64,000 nucleotides of DNA from Paenisporosarcina quisquiliarum (GTDB lineage: Bacteria; Bacillota; Bacilli; Bacillales_A; Planococcaceae): positions 150,659-214,658 of the forward strand of contig NZ_JAMKBJ010000006.1 in the NCBI RefSeq assembly GCF_027563315.1, given 5' to 3'. The translations under genes were made by a program, and so were the position numbers. Below the pieces are notes generated by a model. It was not told the origin of the DNA, made no database searches, and saw only the letters and a list, made by a program, of their open reading frames with translations. Positions 9,461-17,631 of this stretch are shown piece by piece. Numbering within the stretch: the first letter of the stretch is position 1; the number at the start of each line of letters is the position of its first letter.

Positions 9461-9502
9461 AATGGAATTCAGCAGAGTGATTTGCTGAATTCCATTTTTT
9501 TT
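9461..9502. terminator. Terminator hairpin (convergent gene end)
   Basis: Perfect long stem AATGGAATTCAGCA / TGCTGAATTCCATT followed by T-run on the + strand; ends the phoX unit after the repeat array. Confidence 0.85.
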
Positions 9503-9522
9503 ATGAATCATAAACCTCAATC

Positions 9523-9563
9523 CACACAAAAAGCAACCTAGGTAGTTAGGTTGCTTTTGTGTG
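9523..9563 (-). terminator. Terminator of the metallophosphoesterase gene
   Basis: Stem CACACAAAAAGCAACCTA / TAGGTTGCTTTTGTGTG, U-rich on the minus strand, just beyond the stop of the gene ending at 9603. Confidence 0.75.
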
Positions 9564-9602
9564 TTCAGCTTTAATTTTATGCATCCGTTTCTATAAATGA
9601 AA

Positions 9603-11348
9603 TTACCTTGTTAATTTTACTTCTTTTACACCATTGGCTGGAATCGTCACTTGCATTTCAATCAACTGTTTCGTTCCATATAATTTGTTTTCAACAATCT
9701 GCCCATTCGTTCCTTTGTAATTTCCAGGCTTCATATAAAATGGGATATTTACCGTGATTTCTTTATTTAAGCGGTTAGTTATGGTTGCTGTTTGTGTGAC
9801 TTGTGTTCCATCATTCGGCAGTGCAAATTTATGTTCAAATGAAACTACTCCTGCTGTTGTGTTTCCATTTTGATAGACTGGCATTGAACGATCTGGTCCT
9901 TCATAGATATAAGAATTAAAATCAGCCTTGTCTACCTCTTTTTGGAATACGCGATATCCTACCCAAGGCATCGCTGAAAGTTCAATGGATGCTGTTGTAG
10001 AGTATAAAATACCGTCTTGATTCGTGATATTGTCAATATGAGTATGACCATGAAGTGAGATATTCACCTTGTTCTGTTTCATAATATCAATCAAATCAAG
10101 TGCACCCTCGCCATGCCATTGCTGATCATACTTTAATCCGAGCTTTTCGCCTTTTACCAACGTCGTCAGATTTTGTGGATTGTGTTGTGTGTCGTATTCT
10201 TTCCAGTATTCTCCCACTTCTGGATCGCTTGATGGCCAGATATCTTTGTCACGCCAAATTGGGTTGTGATGTGAAAATAATCCTCTTACTTGATTTTCGG
10301 AAGCGGTTTGTCCGTTTTTCGCTAAGTCTTGTTTTATCCAGTTCAACTGCTCATCCCGGATTTGTCCACCCCACGTTGGAACAGAAAGTGAGCCATGTCC
10401 TTGTCGATCAAATTTATGCCAGTCGAAAGAATTATAACCAATCATATGCGCGTAAGAACCGTAATCGAATGAAAAGTACTGGGGTCCAAAATATTGTTCC
10501 CAGTATTTTGCTCCATCAGCAAGTGTGGCGTCTTGTGCGTAAAAATCATGATTCCCTGGAACGATATAAACGGGTACGTTTAATTTTTTTAACATGCGAT
10601 AAGTTTCTTCATACTCGTAAATATATTCTTGTGGATTCAATTGGCCGAACATTAAATCACCTGTCATCACAACAAAGTCAGGTTTCAGCAAGTTTACTTG
10701 ATTGATTGTTTTTTGTAAGTATAGCCAGCGTTTGGACTCGTCGGGATTCCACATGCCTGCTTCTGTTGCGTTAGCTGGGTCATTTATATTTCTTGGTGAA
10801 CCAACATGAATATCGGTTAAGTGTATAAATTTGAAATCTTTTTTAAACTCATTGATTACCTTTACGGAGTTAGGTTCCTCGTCCGTTACACGAGTTCCAT
10901 TTGCGGTATAGGAAATTTCCAAATCATATAAATTTTCTGCAATGTCATCTGGAATGGAAACTGTCACATTATAGATGGAAGAACTTTCTTTCCAATGAGA
11001 AGAGCCTTTTTCCACTTGTGTGACTGGCAATGAAAATTCACCTTCAACACCAGAGTTTTGTGTTTGATTAATTTTCACGTCCCACCCGGCTGACTCTTTA
11101 CCCTTCGTATCAACTTGTACGGTTAGACTTGTCCCATTCTTTTTGATTGCTGGAGTAGCTAGTAATGGATAAATAATATTTTCTACTTTTGGATCAATTG
11201 CGATATTTGGTACCTGATCTAAAAAATGAGTTGATTTTCCGAAACCGCCATCTTGCAAATCTACACTTGATACCGCATTTACATAAGCAACTGGAACGGC
11301 TAAGGAAACAATCGTTAACAGTGGTAAAACTTTTTTATTCCATTTCAT
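9603..11348 (-). CDS. Secreted calcineurin-like metallophosphoesterase
   Basis: A 581-residue exported protein. Signal peptide about 1-25 (MKWNKKVLPLLTIVSLAVPV...). A beta-rich N-terminal domain (to about 165) precedes the metallophosphoesterase core with motifs LTDIHVG, VMTGDLMFG, VPGNHDFY, SHHN and LHGHTHID, which hold the dinuclear metal centre. A C-terminal beta domain follows. Likely hydrolyses extracellular phosphoesters; the substrate is unknown. The start is ATG 11348 with AAAGGAGTGA upstream; GTG 11357 overlaps that site. It converges on phoX, so phosphate scavenging is a plausible common theme. Confidence 0.85.
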   Translation of the reverse strand: MKWNKKVLPLLTIVSLAVPVAYVNAVSSVDLQDGGFGKSTHFLDQVPNIAIDPKVENIIYPLLATPAIKKNGTSLTVQVDTKGKESAGWDVKINQTQNSGVEGEFSLPVTQVEKGSSHWKESSSIYNVTVSIPDDIAENLYDLEISYTANGTRVTDEEPNSVKVINEFKKDFKFIHLTDIHVGSPRNINDPANATEAGMWNPDESKRWLYLQKTINQVNLLKPDFVVMTGDLMFGQLNPQEYIYEYEETYRMLKKLNVPVYIVPGNHDFYAQDATLADGAKYWEQYFGPQYFSFDYGSYAHMIGYNSFDWHKFDRQGHGSLSVPTWGGQIRDEQLNWIKQDLAKNGQTASENQVRGLFSHHNPIWRDKDIWPSSDPEVGEYWKEYDTQHNPQNLTTLVKGEKLGLKYDQQWHGEGALDLIDIMKQNKVNISLHGHTHIDNITNQDGILYSTTASIELSAMPWVGYRVFQKEVDKADFNSYIYEGPDRSMPVYQNGNTTAGVVSFEHKFALPNDGTQVTQTATITNRLNKEITVNIPFYMKPGNYKGTNGQIVENKLYGTKQLIEMQVTIPANGVKEVKLTR

Positions 11349-11473
11349 TTGTCTCACTCCTTTTTTCGTACTGCATTAAGTTTAGCAAGCTACTATTAAG
11401 GGACCATTACTTGCATTTAAATGCTTTGTATAGATTATTTCTAAAGTGTGTCATTATTTTGGAAAGCGTGTGG

Positions 11474-11605
11474 ATGATGGCGGCTGAAACTACACCTTTC
11501 GCCGGTTTGTTGTGGATGAAAGGAGTTTATACTTCCGTTTACAAAGATAGACGTAGCGCTTATGCACTTTATAAATATGAAAATTATCGTAACCGAAAAT
11601 TTTGA
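11474..11605 (+). CDS. Possible small protein (43 residues)
   Basis: An ORF starting at ATG 11474 with GGAAAG 7 nt upstream encodes 43 residues (MMAAETTPFAGLLWMKGV...), with a hydrophobic stretch then a Tyr/Lys/Arg-rich tail (SVYKDRRSAYALYKYENYRNRKF). Composition looks protein-like rather than random, but there is no family recognition. It lies in the gap between two divergent genes. Confidence 0.3.
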   Translation: MMAAETTPFAGLLWMKGVYTSVYKDRRSAYALYKYENYRNRKF

Positions 11606-11700
11606 AGTTGATAAAATAGATAGTTAGTTGTTATATATTGTTAGAATTAATGGTATTATTAACCTATTATAGGTAGAGTGGTAGAGGAGTATTTGAGTAG

Positions 11701-12501
11701 ATGAACAATGAAATCCTAGTACGGAATCATGTCAAAGTCTTCGGTGAAGGGACAAAAACGATTATTTTTGCACATGGTTTCGGGTGTGACCAGTCCGTGT
11801 GGCGTGATGTAGCGCCAGCATTTTCTAAAGATTATCGTGTCGTCCTGTTTGATTATGTGGGTTCAGGCAACAGTGATAAAGAGGCTTATTCGATAGAGCG
11901 ATACGAATCATTGCGCGGATATTCGCAAGATATCATCGACATTTGTGATGCGATGGACTTAAAGAACATTGCATTCGTAGGCCATTCAGTAAGTGGGATG
12001 ATTGGTGCGTTGGCGAGCATTGAGAGACCTGATCTAATGGAGCAGATGATTATGATCGGCCCCTCACCTTATTATTTAAATGAACCTGGATATTCGGGTG
12101 GATTTGATAAAACGGATGTTGACGCTCTACTTGATATGATGGAAATCAATTTTCGCGAATGGGCTAAGTATTTGGCACCAGTGGCGATGGGTGAAGCTGC
12201 CGAGCCGGACATGACAAAGAGTTTTGAAAATACGTTGTGCTCAAACGATCCAAACATTGCGCGAAAGTTTGCTGAAGTAACGTTTACTTCAGACTCCCGG
12301 GATGTACTTGGTGAAGTGAAGACACCAACGCTGATTTTACAAACGCAATACGATGCAATCGCTCCTGTGGAAGTTGGCCAATATATACATGCAAAAATTC
12401 CGTCTAGTGAGCTTGTACTGATGGAAGCGACGGGTCACAATCCACATATCAGTTATCCTGAAGAGACTGTTGCTTGCATAAGTGCGTATTTGAAGAAGTG
12501 A
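11701..12501 (+). CDS. rsbQ: RsbQ-like alpha/beta hydrolase
   Basis: A 266-residue hydrolase matching RsbQ (KAI2/D14 fold family). The oxyanion region HGFGCDQ (25-31) and the triad Ser96 (GHSVSG), Asp218 and His246 fall at practically the same positions as in B. subtilis RsbQ (96, 219, 247). RsbQ works with the PAS-phosphatase RsbP in energy-stress activation of sigma-B, presumably by processing a small ligand. Here its downstream partner is a PAS-GGDEF gene instead of RsbP, with the ribosome site of that gene overlapping the stop. The start is ATG 11701; the nearest purine-rich site (AGAGGAG) lies about 11 nt upstream. Confidence 0.85.
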   Translation: MNNEILVRNHVKVFGEGTKTIIFAHGFGCDQSVWRDVAPAFSKDYRVVLFDYVGSGNSDKEAYSIERYESLRGYSQDIIDICDAMDLKNIAFVGHSVSGMIGALASIERPDLMEQMIMIGPSPYYLNEPGYSGGFDKTDVDALLDMMEINFREWAKYLAPVAMGEAAEPDMTKSFENTLCSNDPNIARKFAEVTFTSDSRDVLGEVKTPTLILQTQYDAIAPVEVGQYIHAKIPSSELVLMEATGHNPHISYPEETVACISAYLKK

Positions 12502-12515
12502 AGGGAGACGTTGTA

Positions 12516-13459
12516 ATGGAAGAACAGTTAAATTTGGCACCTTGTGGTTATTTAGTGATGAATCAGAGCTTTCATGTGTTAGAGATGAATCAAACATTAC
12601 AAGATATGCTTGGTGTAGAAGATTCGCCTGTTCATTTACACGACATTTTGACGACACCTTCTCGAATCTATTTTCAAACCTATTTTGCACCTTCCATTAC
12701 AATACACGGGAAGTAAATGAAATGTATTTGACGTTGAAAGGGAAAGAACATCAAATTCCGGTATTAATGAATGCAGTGAAACAACAAGAAAGATATGTAT
12801 GTGTAATGGTACAGATGAAAGTGCGAGATGAATATGAAAACGAGCTTTTGATGGCAAGACGAAGAGCCGAGAGAATTCTTCACGATACGGATGAAGCCAA
12901 TAAAAAATTACAAGAGTTACTGAAAGAAGTAGAAGAAAAACAACAGGAGTTGTTGGATTTGAATAAGGATTTGCAGGATCTTGCGTTAACGGACCCGTTG
13001 ACAGGTTTGAAGAATCGACGGTACTTACAAGATAAAATCATGGAATTTATAGAGTTGGCGAAGAGTTCGGAAAATGAAATGTTTTCACTTTTGCTGATTG
13101 ATGTGGACCATTTCAAGGAAGTAAATGATACGCATGGTCATCCGATGGGGGATGCTGTGCTGAGAGAGTTGTCATGGAAGCTATTAAGGGAAACAAGGGA
13201 CCATGATATTGTCGCTCGAGTCGGCGGAGAAGAGTTTATGATTTTGTTGCCAAACAGGAACGAAGAAAGTGCACGAGTGATTGCCGAGCGGATTCGCCTA
13301 AATGTCGATCATGGACCATGGGCTCAAAAGAGAGTTACAGTCAGTATTGGCGTCACATCTTACAAGTTTGGAGACACCCCAAGTTCTTTATATGCCAAAG
13401 CGGACCAAGCGCTTTATATATCCAAAAATGCTGGACGTAATCGTGTGTCTGTTAGCTGA
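12516..13459 (+). pseudogene. PAS-coiled coil-GGDEF diguanylate cyclase, interrupted by a frameshift
   Basis: The first frame (ATG 12516, AAGGGAGA site) encodes a PAS domain (MEEQLNLAPCGYLVMNQ...) and stops at TAA 12714. The protein resumes one frame back: joining GK at 12713 to VNEMYLTLKG restores a continuous PAS domain, so one base appears to be missing beside 12713. Then follow a coiled coil (about 120-165), TDPLTGLKNRRYL and a GGDEF domain with GGEEF and an RxxD inhibitory site five residues before it (RDHD-IVARV-GGEEF). No slippery heptamer is present, so programmed frameshifting is unlikely. It may be a true mutation or a sequencing error; ATG 12722 could allow translation of the cyclase part alone. 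Confidence 0.8.
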
Positions 13460-13464
13460 ATTTG

Positions 13465-13499
13465 AAAACCCACTAGAATTGGAATCTAGTGGGTTTTTG
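13465..13499 (+). terminator. Rho-independent terminator
   Basis: Stem AACCCACTAGA / TCTAGTGGGTTTTT, closing the rsbQ - PAS-GGDEF unit. Confidence 0.85.
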
Positions 13500-13516
13500 T
13501 GTGCATAAAAAGTATT

Positions 13517-13705
13517 TCATTTTTTGTATGATATGTCTTCCAGAAAACCTGCAATGCGTCTTAACTTTTCTTCCATCCCGCTCAAACTTTTATCGGTGAT
13601 GGGGGGATGGTGGGCTAAAGTATGTAAGGAATCGCTGATATGGTGCAGTTCAGTTTCAATTCCCTGAAGCACGGTAATTAATGAAGTGATATTTTCTTCA
13701 TTCAT
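13517..13705 (-). CDS. Small hypothetical protein
   Basis: A 62-residue, probably helical protein (MNEENITSLITVLQGIETELHHISDSLHTL...) without signal or membrane segment. GGAGGG precedes overlapping ATG codons; the first ATG reads only MNE before a TGA, so the second (13705) is the start. Function not recognised. Confidence 0.55.
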   Translation of the reverse strand: MNEENITSLITVLQGIETELHHISDSLHTLAHHPPITDKSLSGMEEKLRRIAGFLEDISYKK

Positions 13706-13800
13706 TCATAAGTCCCTCCTTGTAAATTGTGACGTTTCAATTATTTTATTATTTTGTCGAGCTCTTAAGAACACTCTTCCTTTTTATGCAAGTTAAAAGG

Positions 13801-13827
13801 GTTTACAAAAAGGGGGAGGAAGGGTAG
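13801..13827 (+). promoter_or_regulatory. Candidate sigma-B promoter
   Basis: GTTTAC - 15 nt - GGGTAG matches the sigma-B consensus (GTTTAA, 12-15 nt, GGGTAT) and lies about 42 bp before the start of a general-stress-type protein. Confidence 0.6.
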
Positions 13828-13868
13828 AAAAAGGACAAGGAATGATTGATCAAGAGGAGGAAACACGG

Positions 13869-14654
13869 ATGAATAAACGAGTAGTTGGAATATATAATAG
13901 CGAAGAAGCTGTTATGCTGGAAATCGATAAATTGAAATCGCTTGGTCACAATGAAAGTTCGATTTTTGTGCTGGCACAGGATTATACACGCGCATCAGCA
14001 ATTGCACAGCAAACAGGAGTACAACTCGAGGATATTCCTGAAGAAGGCAATATGGAACCACAAGGCACAGGCATATTCAGTAAAGTATTTTTTGCATTGG
14101 ATTATGATACGCAGCATTCTGGCGTCGCGTCAGTGTTAAAGTCTGCTGGTGTAACTGAAGATGAAGTCGGTCTTTACGTACGGAAAATTGAACAGGGGGA
14201 TATGGTAGTTTTAGCGAATGAAAATGCACCACATCAGCCTTATTCGGATGAAAGTGATGCGGGCTATGCGAATGAGGAACAATCCATGCAGTATTATGAA
14301 ACTGCAATGACTGGGGAAAACGGTCACATCTCTTCCCATTCAGGAAGCAGAAGGTTTGCGGATCATGACCAAACAAGTCATATGTATGAACAGAATCAAC
14401 AGCAATCATTAGACCCGATTCAAGATGAACTAGTACCAGGCCGTAAGACGGCATCTCATGGTGCAGTTACCAGTTTTTCTCCCCTTAAGAAAGATGAAGT
14501 CTATGTCGAACATATTTATTTTGATAGTTTTACAGCGCCAATTGAGACCGATGATGAAGAGTTAATTCGTGTGCCAATTATTGAAGAACGTGTAAAAGTC
14601 ATAAAAGAAAAAGTAGTAACAGGCGAAATCGTTGTCCGAAGAAGAACGATGTAA
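13869..14654 (+). CDS. General stress protein (YflT-like N-terminus, YsnF/DUF2382-like C-terminus)
   Basis: A 261-residue soluble protein. Residues about 1-105 resemble the heat-induced stress protein 17M (YflT) domain (KRVVGIYNSEEAVMLEIDKLKSLG); the C-terminal part (IRVPIIEERVKVIKEKVVTGEIVVRR) is the DUF2382/YsnF motif. The middle is a low-complexity, Gln/His/Ser-rich linker. In B. subtilis both families belong to the sigma-B regulon, which agrees with the promoter at 13801. The start ATG 13869 has AGAGGAGG upstream. The molecular function of the family is unknown. Confidence 0.75.
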   Translation: MNKRVVGIYNSEEAVMLEIDKLKSLGHNESSIFVLAQDYTRASAIAQQTGVQLEDIPEEGNMEPQGTGIFSKVFFALDYDTQHSGVASVLKSAGVTEDEVGLYVRKIEQGDMVVLANENAPHQPYSDESDAGYANEEQSMQYYETAMTGENGHISSHSGSRRFADHDQTSHMYEQNQQQSLDPIQDELVPGRKTASHGAVTSFSPLKKDEVYVEHIYFDSFTAPIETDDEELIRVPIIEERVKVIKEKVVTGEIVVRRRTM

Positions 14655-14664
14655 GCTGACTAGA

Positions 14665-14701
14665 TAACCTTCTGGCACTTCCGCCAGAAGGTTATTTTTT
14701 T
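14665..14701 (+). terminator. Rho-independent terminator
   Basis: Stem AACCTTCTGGC / GCCAGAAGGTT followed by T-run. Confidence 0.85.
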
Positions 14702-14816
14702 TGTGTTATCTGGAATTCGCGAGCTGATGTCTAGAATTCATTACAACTTATCTGCATTTATGCAAAAAACCCCATTCAGATAGCTGCGGTCCGTTTTGAA
14801 AAAATATTGTGGCAAT

Positions 14817-15503
14817 TTATTTCTGAGAGGAAATAATTCTTAGTTTATGTTCCAGTAATAAGGATAGAATATCTCGAAGCTTTGTAAGACTGGAGAAATC
14901 AAAGATGGTTTGTGCGAGTACATTTATGATGGCTAGAAGTAGGAAAAACCATACGGTTCCTAAAATAACGATGTCCAAATATTCAAGCGTAATTGACCGA
15001 GATAAAAGAATACCGCCTAAAAAAGTCAACACCGGAAATAAATAGATTTGTATGGATGTGCTCATGCGTGTTCCGAATGATTTTTTTCTGGAAACATTTT
15101 CGATTTCATTTCGAACAATTTCTTCAAGTATCAGAATGTTATCCAGATCCGTTAATGATAATTGAAGTTTATATTCGAGAATATGTATCCAGATTGCAAC
15201 TTCTTCATCATAATTTTTTTTGAATTTATGGATGGCGTTATTCTGTAAAATATCATGCTTCAGATACGAATCAAATAGGGTGTAAACTAAATACCCCGTA
15301 AAAATGGTAACAGCAGATAAAACGTAATAGTTGGTTACAAACAAAAAGAGACAGATGAACAATGAGGCTGGCATACTGGCAATAATTAGCCGGTTTTTCC
15401 AACTGGTCACTTTAATATACCTAAAAATCATCGTCAATTTTTTAAGTGGATCATTAAATATGTTGTTGTAGCTTTCATAAACGGTGAACATTACTTTATT
15501 CAT
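14817..15503 (-). CDS. Hypothetical membrane protein, four TM segments
   Basis: A 228-residue protein with two hydrophobic helices near residues 40-80 and two near 155-200, and a soluble acidic/basic loop between them (KKNYDEEVAIWIHILEYKL...NEIENVSRKKS). I do not recognise a family. ATG 15503 is chosen because GGAGGG sits 6-7 nt upstream. Confidence 0.65.
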   Translation of the reverse strand: MNKVMFTVYESYNNIFNDPLKKLTMIFRYIKVTSWKNRLIIASMPASLFICLFLFVTNYYVLSAVTIFTGYLVYTLFDSYLKHDILQNNAIHKFKKNYDEEVAIWIHILEYKLQLSLTDLDNILILEEIVRNEIENVSRKKSFGTRMSTSIQIYLFPVLTFLGGILLSRSITLEYLDIVILGTVWFFLLLAIINVLAQTIFDFSSLTKLRDILSLLLEHKLRIISSQK

Positions 15504-15682
15504 TAAGATTCCCTCCAATCTCTTTCTATATATATGGAACAAGAGTGGGGAAATATAGGCACTTGGGATTATTACTACTCTTTATATAAATTTTATTACT
15601 ACGATGACTACACTTTTTTCAAACAAATTCCTGCAATTTCAGACAAAAATCTTTATGATCAAATAAAATATATTACCACCTT

Positions 15683-15711
15683 GTATGATTTTTTGAAAAA
15701 GGAACATTCTA
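15683..15711 (+). promoter_or_regulatory. Candidate sigma-G (forespore) promoter
   Basis: GTATG - 17 nt - CATTCTA fits the sigma-G consensus (GHATR, 17-18 nt, CATNHTA) and ends 23 bp before the start codon of the alpha/beta SASP gene. Confidence 0.6.
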
Positions 15712-15734
15712 TATGCAACAAGGAGGTGAGCAAC

Positions 15735-15941
15735 ATGGCAAACAACAATTCAAGTAACAAATTATCAGTACCAGGTGCAAAACAAGCTTTGGATCAAATG
15801 AAGTATGAAATTGCACAAGAATTTGGTGTACAACTAGGCGAAAACGCTACATCGCGTGCTAACGGTTCCGTTGGCGGAGAAATCACTAAGCGATTAGTAG
15901 CACAAGCCCAACAACAATTAAGAGGTAATCAAAATTCATAA
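15735..15941 (+). CDS. Alpha/beta-type small acid-soluble spore protein
   Basis: A 68-residue protein with the two diagnostic SASP segments: [23 protein letters not shown] including the GPR protease site (YEIA), and [18 protein letters not shown]. These proteins coat and protect spore DNA and are degraded on germination. AAGGAGGTGA precedes ATG 15735. The gene is preceded by a sigma-G-like promoter and followed by a terminator. Confidence 0.95.
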   Translation: MANNNSSNKLSVPGAKQALDQMKYEIAQEFGVQLGENATSRANGSVGGEITKRLVAQAQQQLRGNQNS

Positions 15942-15948
15942 AAAATGG

Positions 15949-15977
15949 GTCGGCAGATTATTCTGCCGGCTTTTATT
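15949..15977 (+). terminator. Rho-independent terminator
   Basis: Stem GTCGGCAGA / TCTGCCGGC with a T-rich tail, after the spore-protein gene. Confidence 0.85.
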
Positions 15978-16079
15978 TGTTTCATACGAATAACAAGAGC
16001 TCTTTGTGGTCAACCTTCATACTAACGAAAGTAGGTTTCCCTTATTTTCACTTTCAATTAGTTTTGTTGATGAAAGGAT

Positions 16080-16526
16080 GTGCAGATTTTGTTTCTTGCA
16101 CCACTGCTCCTGTTTTTCTGGATTGTCACTATTTTAGTGGCGGGCTGCACGGCAGATGCACAAGCTTTTTTGTACGAGCAGGCCATCAGTTTTCATTTAG
16201 ATTTATCACCGAATCTTAAAGACTTGCTTATTACACATGACATTCATCTACATAAGGAGTTCTATATTATCCAAAAAGTTGGTCACATATCTGCTTTTGG
16301 ATTATTGTACTTTTTACTACTTGCCACAATAAAAAGACTAGGACATGCTTTTATTTTGTGCAGTCTCTTTGCATTTTCTACCGAAATCTTACAGCTGTTT
16401 TTCCACCGTAATGGGCGACTTTTTGATGTGGGAGTAGATTTAATTGGAATTCTCATTGCATTTTTTATATGTAAATCATTAATCAAAAACTCGAATTCAA
16501 AAGAAGTTTACGGAGTATCGGGATAA
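16080..16526 (+). CDS. VanZ-like family membrane protein
   Basis: A protein of about 148 residues with four membrane segments and the VanZ hallmarks KVGHISAFGLLYFLL, STEILQLFFHRNGRLFDVGVDLIG. VanZ-type proteins are associated with low-level teicoplanin resistance in enterococci, but in Bacillales most are of unknown role. The start is uncertain: GTG 16080 is only 1 nt from AAAGGA, TTG 16089 is 10 nt away. Confidence 0.75.
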   Translation: MQILFLAPLLLFFWIVTILVAGCTADAQAFLYEQAISFHLDLSPNLKDLLITHDIHLHKEFYIIQKVGHISAFGLLYFLLLATIKRLGHAFILCSLFAFSTEILQLFFHRNGRLFDVGVDLIGILIAFFICKSLIKNSNSKEVYGVSG

Positions 16527-16763
16527 AATGAGCATGTATTTAATTCGATTACCGAAAATTACGAATCATAAAAATAATCTGTTTTCAATGTTTTTTTGAA
16601 GTGATACTATGTAAATGTGACAAATTAGTGAATTATTAATTTTGCTCCACAAACCGACATTTTTTTACAAAAGCAATTAGTTATGATGTTTCTTGAGCGT
16701 AAATGCTCCACAAAATTCAGACAAAAAATACCATATATAATTAAATGGAGGAAAGGAATAATC

Positions 16764-16922
16764 ATGACAAATTTACACCTGAAAGTGCTTTTGCTTGGGC
16801 AAATCAATATTAAGAGGAGAGTTATGTATTATAAAGCAAAGCATTTTGGTTTTACGCATTCAAGTGTAGTCGCATGCAGCCAAGAGCTTGATACATTGTT
16901 GAATAAATACCAAGGAATTTAA
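16764..16922 (+). CDS. Spo0E-family aspartyl-phosphate phosphatase
   Basis: A 52-residue protein ending in the family signature SSVVACSQELDTLLNKYQ; the SQELD box is the catalytic hallmark of Spo0E-like phosphatases, which dephosphorylate Spo0A~P and delay sporulation. The preceding GQINIKRRVMYYKAKHFGF matches the first helix of the family (compare YnzD, YisI), so ATG 16764 with GGAGGAAAGG upstream is preferred over the internal ATG 16824, although that also has a good site (AGAGGAG). A terminator follows. Confidence 0.8.
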   Translation: MTNLHLKVLLLGQINIKRRVMYYKAKHFGFTHSSVVACSQELDTLLNKYQGI

Positions 16923-16949
16923 TGGATTGATCATTGCATACACTAAAAA

Positions 16950-16991
16950 AGGAATCTAAAAGCCACACGCTTTTTAAAGATTCTTTTTTTA
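16950..16991 (+). terminator. Rho-independent terminator
   Basis: Imperfect stem GGAATCTAAAAGC / GCTTTTTAAAGATTC and T-run after the Spo0E-like gene. Confidence 0.75.
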
Positions 16992-17475
16992 TATTTTAAA
17001 AACATAACTTTCGCAGAGATGGACAATTTATAAATTGAATATCCTAAACTTAAAGTGTTAGATCGAAGGAATTGGTGCAGGCGTGACTTTGCCGAGACGA
17101 AGCATAGGCCAAAAAATATTTTTACAACGTGGACATCGATTTTTCCTACGTCAACGTCGATAATTACAACCAAGGGTCTGGCTTCTTCTCGTAGCCTTGG
17201 ATCGACAACTTAAAACCGATCAATTTAGACGATATATATTAAATTTGAGCTAAAAATAGTTACTAGACATATTTCCTGTTCACACATATTTTTTAAGTCA
17301 TCTATCAACTTACCCAAGTTTAGTAGATTTACTTGAATACGATAAATACAGGATACATTCATGAAAATCTGATTCGCTAGCGGCATGTATGTTTATCTTT
17401 TAGGCGAGGATTATATCATCTACAGAGTAAAGCGGGAGATGGAGGCCTTGTTACAATTAAGGAGAATGGAAATAA
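16992..17475. other. Gene-free stretch with a decayed phased repeat
   Basis: No convincing gene. At 17128 and 17149 CGT words 21 bp apart, the second inside TTTTTCCTACGTCAACG, form the reverse complement of the ACGTAGGAAAAA word; this looks like a degenerate copy of that array on the opposite strand. The remainder is AT-rich leader sequence of the next cassette. Confidence 0.4.
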
Positions 17476-17631
17476 ATGAATAAAAATCATCAAAGTGAGC
17501 AATATGATTTGCTATTGAAAGATTGGAAATCAATATTTGTAAATTTGGTAACTGAAATGACAGTAATTTCAGAGGCTGTTCGATTCGCTTGCTTGAATCA
17601 ATGGCTAATTGGAGATGAACGGAATGGCTGA
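17476..17631 (+). CDS. Small protein, first gene of a tail-spike-like cassette
   Basis: A 51-residue ORF (MNKNHQSEQYDLLLKDWKSIFVNLV...) with AAGGAGAA 9 nt before ATG 17476. Its stop overlaps the start of the next gene, suggesting translational coupling. No family recognised. Confidence 0.55.
   Translation: MNKNHQSEQYDLLLKDWKSIFVNLVTEMTVISEAVRFACLNQWLIGDERNG

Noticed and set aside
10100..10705. 201-codon + strand ORF opposite the metallophosphoesterase gene
   Set aside because: Lies wholly antisense to a gene with clear family motifs, and has no ribosome site or family resemblance.
12337..12690. 117-codon minus-strand ORF across rsbQ and the PAS gene
   Set aside because: Antisense to two recognised domains; no start context.
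12690..12720. Programmed -1 frameshift for the PAS-GGDEF gene
   Set aside because: No X-XXY-YYZ slippery heptamer and no downstream stimulatory hairpin visible; a missing base explains the sequence more simply.
14077..14454. 125-codon minus-strand ORF inside the stress-protein gene
   Set aside because: Shadow of the coding strand; His/Pro-rich composition with no ribosome site.
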